64,000 bases of DNA. It comes from JAYUDN01 sp043739785 (lineage in GTDB: Bacteria; Patescibacteriota; Gracilibacteria; BD1-5; UBA2023). Positions 59,280 through 64,000 of this stretch are shown piece by piece. Both the position numbers and the translations under genes were made by a program. The stretch's first letter is position 1. Each line of letters begins with the position of its first letter. The stretch covers positions 8,969-72,968 of the forward strand of contig JAYUDN010000024.1 in the NCBI GenBank assembly GCA_043739785.1, read 5' to 3'. The notes below the pieces were generated by a model. That model made no database searches and was not told the DNA's origin. It saw only the letters and a program-made list of their open reading frames with translations.

Positions 59280-61985
59280 ATGTATCGCATTCTCTTTTTC
59301 ATTTTCGTTTTATTACGGGTGATTGAGACCTCCGCGAGTATAGAAATCTCCGGAGTTTTTCCTAATACGGTGGACGATACGAATCTCGAATGGCTTGAAT
59401 TACACAATACTGATTGTGAAGGAGTGGATATAACGGGATATAGTATATCAGACCTTTCAGGGAAAAGATATACATTTCCCTCTTGAACGACCATCGATTC
59501 CCATAGCACGTTTCGACTCGAGCGTCAAGTCTCTAAGATTATTCTCAATAACGACATAGAAACCCTTTTTCTTTACGATACTTCATCTACTCTTGTTGAG
59601 AGTTTTTCTTATAAAGATACGACAAAGTGAGTAGTCATCTATGATACCAGTATTATAGATAACGATTGTACTCCGCCTCCTCCTTCGGATACGGGATCTG
59701 TGACACTGCCATCTGGAACAGGGAGTGATACCTTAACTGGCTCTACGACGTGATCTTGAGATACTTCAGTCGGTTCAGGATCGAGTTCAACTGATACAGG
59801 ATCACTTTCTGGAAGTGGTAGTACGTGAGGGGATACTAGATCAGGAAGTGTACCCTGAGGCTCATCGACGGGGAGTACTGATCCCACGAACTCTGCTTCA
59901 GGTTCAAATTCTTGAACCGGAGGGACGGTCTTTCCACCGATTGTTGTTAGCGAAACTGGCGTTCTCTTTCCTGAGAAAATGTACTACTCTGATAGTAATG
60001 GGAATCGGAAAATAGACACGCTTGAAATTTATTACCCGTATGATCTTACGGGTAGCGTCAATACGGGATCTATTGCTCTCTATTCTACATCTTGATGACT
60101 TTCCACCTCAAAGATAGATACGAAAACGGGCTTTGTTTTATCGGGCTCTCTCTCAGGAAATATACTGATTCTCTCTATTCAAGAATGAGATATCGAAAAA
60201 ATAGACCTAAAAATTACCAATACGACGTCGAGCGAACTCCGACTCAAATCAAGTGGAAATCTTGGATTTACTTCGTCGGGAGGAAAATCTCCTGAGCCAT
60301 TTTTCCTTACCACTTCTTTTGATAATTATCTTTCCGTTTTTCCAAAACTATCCTCTGTTAGAGATGGGGATGGGGTACCCCCTGGAGAAGGTTCTGGTGC
60401 AACTCCTACCTCAAGTAGTTCCGATCAGCCAACGCTTTCCGGCTGATCCCTCTCGTGAGCCTCTTTTCCAGAACTTATCCCGACCCTTCAGTCTCCAAGC
60501 AATGCTACTTTTTCAGGTGGTATATTTTCCTGTGATCCCAAAAACCTCCCTTGCCGAATCAATCTTACTCTTGAGCCCATCTTTACGGGGTCATTTCTTT
60601 CGAAAAATTATACCTGTCGTATAACTTCTGGAACGGGTATCTATGACTCCTGTAATCCAAATACCATATATTTTACTGAATCTGGAAGTATGATACTTTC
60701 ACTCTTTCATAAACCCTCAGGAACAGAGATTCAAGTAACGGTTCCGGTGATATTCACCGATACCTTGAGTCCCCCATTCATAAGCGCGTGATATACCAAT
60801 CATCCTCCGGTACCGGTTCTGGAATATGATGGAAAGTGGAAGTCGTACTTCGATGAACCATCAGAAAATCACCTGATTTGTTATGCGATGACATGTAGTG
60901 TTAATTTTACTGGTCAAAAATCTTATGATCCTGATGGCGATCCGATACGATTTCTCTGGATTTATGATTTTCAAGCGACCAAGACTTCAAAAGATCCATG
61001 ATCGTATACTTTTTCCAGGGGATTTCATAAGCTTATCCTACGAGTGATTGATACCGCAGGAGCTTGGGCTGAGATCCAGTATACGATCGATGTCGTAGGT
61101 CCAAAAATTTGAGAACCTCAAAACCGTGATTCAGAAACCTGATGAATGACTTTCCCTGAGGTGCTGCTTCAAACCGATGATGAAGCTATCTACGCTTCTT
61201 GAAGTAGCTATTTTTGCGAGACCAAAGGGTCGAAATGTAGTCTCAATTTTTCCCTTGAACATACGACGAAAAATGCTCTCTATGAATGGGAATTTCCGAA
61301 TCAGTCGGGGACTTATATTTCGAAAAATCCCAGAAGTTTTGCCTTTCCGATCGGTACGTCCGAAGTAATCGTACGTATGAAGGATGAGAGTGGAAGTATT
61401 CTTTGGGAGCAAGCACTCTCCATCGAGGTTATACCATTCCAATTAAGTAAGACAGCGCCAATTCATGGGAAGAAAAAAATGCGAGCTATCACCTTCTTTG
61501 ATCCTCCAAACCTGGTCCTTCAGAGGGAAAAACCCGAGATTTCTGTGGAGGGAAATATATACATTTGTCGAACCAAACACAAGTATTGTAGTATCAACTT
61601 CAATCTTGATTCTACCCTAAAAGATTACATCTATGAGTGGTACTTTGCAGGATCGAGTGATCCCTATATTTCGAAAAATCCTCGTTCATTTCGTTTCCCG
61701 ATCTGAAAAAGTTCGACTCTACTGATCGTGAAAGATGGTGCAGGGAATGAAATCTGGAAACAAGAATACATGACTGAAGTACTAAGAACTTCCAAAAAAA
61801 AGAAAATAAGATCTCAAACTAACCCATCTCTTGTAAATAGAAAACCTCTCGGAGTTACCTTGGAGAGATCATCGTATACGAACGATACCACTGAAACACC
61901 AATTCCCGATGAAGGACTCCTTCTCATCTTACTGGGATCTGGTGCCCTCTCGTGAAGGATACTTCGCAAGAAACTGAATACATAA
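59280..61985 (+). CDS. Very large exported lamin-tail/PKD-like surface protein with C-terminal anchor
   Basis: 901 aa, signal peptide at the N-terminus. Residues about 20-110 look like a lamin-tail domain (EISGVFPNTVDDTNLEWLELHN, then YSISDLSGKRYTF). A long Gly/Ser/Thr/Asp linker (about 130-215) follows, then beta-rich domains with PKD-like features (SYDPDGDPIRFLWIYDF). Two copies of a 'YEW-F-...YISKNPRSF-FPIG' unit lie near 680 and 790. It ends with a hydrophobic segment (LLLILLGSGALS) and RKK, a sorting or anchoring tail. About 20 or more UGA codons. Likely surface adhesion or attachment. Confidence 0.82.
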
Positions 61986-62528
61986 GTGATACAAAAACCT
62001 AGTTATAGAGCCAAAATCGAGTTATTTCCCCCCAGAATATATATGTTCTCATATATCCCAATACTCCAATTTCTCGTATTGTCACTTGAGTCAATCACAA
62101 TCTTTGTATAGGGAAAATCGTCCAAATATCTCGATATATAGTATTTATCTGCCTATAGAATGACTATAGGTTGAAAAATAATATTCTCAAGATGTGAGTT
62201 CAGATTTTTACCTCAAAGACAAATGTGATTTCTTGATTCCTGAAAAGATAAAAGTCAACTCACTTTTCCTTGTAATTTTTCCGTGTTTCGATAGTATGTA
62301 TATGTCCAAAACGTCTCTCTCCTCACGTGCATCTGGTCGGTATTTTTCTCTACAATTATACCGCATCCTAGGGCGGGTGCCATAGTCGCCTACGGTGTCC
62401 GACTCGCTACACTCGATACTGGCAGTACCAGTAAAGAGCCTGTTGCATCAGGGATAAAATATGATCTACAACGGATAAGAGGGATGTAATCCTCACTCGA
62501 AAGTGTGAGGATTTTTTTGTAGAAATTA
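61986..62528. other. Region without a clear gene, 543 bp
   Basis: No continuous frame with good composition is seen on either strand. At 62370-62484 a plus-strand frame (GAIVAYGVRLATLDTGS...IKYDLQRIRGM, TAA) reads like the C-terminus of an exported or pilin-like protein but has no start, so it may be a gene remnant. A terminator follows it. Confidence 0.4.
62488..62518 (+). terminator. Intrinsic terminator
   Basis: ATCCTCAC, 8-nt loop, GTGAGGAT and a run of seven T. It lies just downstream of the possible gene remnant and 10 bp from the end of the convergent gene. Confidence 0.85.
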
Positions 62529-63704
62529 TTATATTTTTTCTGTAGAAACTGTATCTTTATTTTCGTAAGTGAAACCAACCACCTCAACAGATTCGTTCAT
62601 ATTTTTGATTTTTTCTTTCCCGCTGAGGAGTCAGAAGGTAAGCAGGTTCAAAATATGCACAAACAGTCCTATGATAGGAGAGGATGCTTTCGAATTCGAT
62701 GAAAGAAAACTCATCAGAAATACCGAAGGGATGAGGAGTACAGCTATCCAGAGTGAATCCCAAGAAAAGTAGAGGGTAAGTCAGACAAAAATACTTACCG
62801 TATATCATTGGAGGAGTGCATATCGCCAGATGCTATATTTTTCTATAAAGTAAGAGGGGAGTGTAATCACGTTGAGGATGGGAATTCCTATAATTATTGG
62901 CGACATTAGATAGGGGGCTGGATTTTCGAATTCTTGATTTGAAAGGATACGAGCTCTGACTTCTTGATAAGAGAGATTTGCCTCTTTTCCTATGATTGTT
63001 TTGATGAGTTCGATCCCGTAGCGATAGAAAGTAATAATATAACTATTGATATTTTCGGGAGAGGGGAGTAATCAGAGGATATGAATTTCTACCCATTTTT
63101 CTTCGAGAAACAGTCGTACACTGAGCGTTACGACGAGGATAATGTAGGCGAGTGTAACCAGAAGCCCGGTCGTATATCACTCATGAAACCATATGGAAAT
63201 AAGAAGGATGGACAAAATGGCCCACGTTCCGAGGGTTGCTCACTGTTTGGTCATCGGCGAAGAAAAACGAGAAGCTATCCAGATTCCTAGGTAGGGTATA
63301 AACGAAAGGATAGCAATGATTTTCTCTTTTTCACTCAGTACTCCTACCTCTGATGTGGTTGAAGTGTTGAATTTATGAAGTGAATCAAATCTGACATCGT
63401 CAGCAAACTCTCACTTATACGCTCGGAAGGCATGCCAGATGAGCACTATCAAAAAAAGTACTACGAGCGAAAAGAGGAGGATATCATAGAGGATAAACGG
63501 ACCAATACTCAGATGAGTGATCGGTCATACCACAAAAATGAAGAGAATCCAAATCAGTCAAGCAATGCCAAAGAGTAGCGTGGCCCTCTTCGCATGTCAC
63601 TGGATAAATGAATGGGAGAAGTTCGGGTTTTTTCGAGCGAGCCATATGACCGGTCAGAGAAAACAGTAACATATGATAGCATTGATGATATCTTGAGGAG
63701 TCAT
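62529..63704 (-). CDS. Polytopic membrane protein
   Basis: 391 aa from the ATG at 63704. About nine to ten membrane segments in two groups, separated by a soluble loop (about 215-260). Segment 4-6 (IIAILSFIPYLGIW, then TLGTWAILSILLISIWF) resembles small DUF4870-type four-helix proteins. Ten or so UGA codons. Transport or envelope role possible; not recognised. Confidence 0.72.
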
Positions 63705-63823
63705 GGGAGGGGATTACAAGATTATTTTATGAAAAAATCATATTCTACAAGTATTCTAGCATAAATGAGCTCCGAATTCAAAAGAAAGTACCTTTCTCAC
63801 CCACATTCCCCATTCTCATCAAA

Positions 63824-63853
63824 AATCCCCCTTCTCGATAGAGAAGGGGGATT
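63824..63853 (-). terminator. Strong terminator for the minus-strand gene at the window edge
   Basis: A perfect 13-bp stem (AATCCCCCTTCTC) around a 4-nt loop with T-run on the minus strand. It ends the gene entering from 64000. Confidence 0.85.
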
Positions 63854-63878
63854 GGTTGGTAGTAAGAAAATCTTTTGA

Positions 63879-64000
63879 TTAGAAGTTCCCTGTTACCGTA
63901 AGAACGACGACATCACGATAGTCTCCAGCTGGTGACTGAGCATTTGGCTTCGCAGATACCGAGAAGGTAAAGTCATCATTGGCGGTTCCAGAAGAAAGCG
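63879..64000 (-). CDS. C-terminal end of an exported beta-rich protein (partial)
   Basis: Only the last 39 codons are inside the window. The ending SPAGDYRDVVVLTVTGNF is typical of the last strands of coat/fimbrial-type or immunoglobulin-like surface domains. No UGA in this part. The rest lies outside. Confidence 0.65.
   Translation of the reverse strand, partial: LSSGTANDDFTFSVSAKPNAQSPAGDYRDVVVLTVTGNF

Noticed and set aside
62194..62385. 63-aa plus-strand frame in the region after the 901-aa gene
   Set aside because: No promoter or motif, and frames on both strands are equally open for short distances here; too weak to call.
1..64000. UGA as tryptophan or selenocysteine
   Set aside because: UGA positions match conserved glycines; normal UGG tryptophans occur in the same proteins, and the UGA codons are far too many and too scattered for selenocysteine.

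Overview
The window comes from a bacterium that reads UGA as glycine (NCBI translation table 25), the code of Gracilibacteria (BD1-5) and Absconditabacteria (SR1). Read with the standard code, dozens of genes appear broken. With UGA as Gly they close up, and the in-frame UGA falls exactly on invariant glycines: AtpD at 9631 (DT-G-APISVPVG), the malic enzyme (EFA-G-VDAFP), MurB (GNA-G-CFG), a SixA-type phosphatase (V-G-HN), a MoxR Walker A region (E-G-VPGLGKT), Tgt (IIQ-G) and a DsbA-like protein (VQGTP). All CDS below are therefore merged across UGA and end only at UAA or UAG. I cannot tell the two phyla apart from this window. The tRNA-Gly(UCA) that would read UGA is not here; the only glycine tRNA present has anticodon GCC.

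Layout. 0-5 kb: ATP synthase genes atpB-E-F-H-A, a small membrane protein, then atpG. 5.5-8.6 kb: SixA-like phosphatase, RNase HI, and a minus-strand pair made of an E1/ThiF-like adenylyltransferase and a permuted-papain (YiiX-like) cysteine hydrolase. 9.4-11.3 kb: atpD-atpC as a detached second ATP synthase operon. 11.4-19.6 kb: a 495-aa minus-strand gene unreadable in the standard code, NAD malic enzyme, a hotdog-like protein, TerC, a MoxR ATPase and two hydrophilic unknowns. 19.6-24.2 kb: tgt carrying a repeat insertion, then membrane, secreted and unknown proteins. 24.5-32.3 kb: rpoB and rpoC. 32.5-36.8 kb: three secreted proteins (one with a Kazal domain) around ung. 37-43.3 kb: minus-strand small and regulatory genes (spermidine synthase-like, a paralogous small-protein pair, MarR, a RhuM remnant, a 571-aa unknown, DUF2130, a four-helix-bundle protein). 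43.4-48.8 kb: DUF4012 protein, a BatA-like vWA protein with a TPR-like partner, murB and ybeY. 48.9-50.1 kb: tRNA-Gly and tRNA-Phe, each followed by a second copy of its own 3' end. 50-55 kb: small accessory genes and rimO. 55-64 kb: a DsbA-like lipoprotein, a run of large exported proteins, yidD and a polytopic membrane protein.

How the genes fit together. The housekeeping set (F1Fo ATP synthase, RNA polymerase, RNase HI, Tgt, RimO, Ung, MurB, YbeY) sits among many exported or membrane proteins, as expected for a small host-associated or episymbiotic cell that invests in its surface. Core genes use almost no UGA codons, while accessory genes use many. Promoters look like TTGCAW or TTGACT, 15-18 bp, then TATAAT-like. 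In several genes the ATG lies only 5-7 nt after the -10 box and Shine-Dalgarno motifs are not evident, which suggests leaderless mRNAs. Short tandem repeats of about 7 bp and small palindromes are scattered between genes and also sit in frame inside tgt, ung, rimO and the moxR-like gene.
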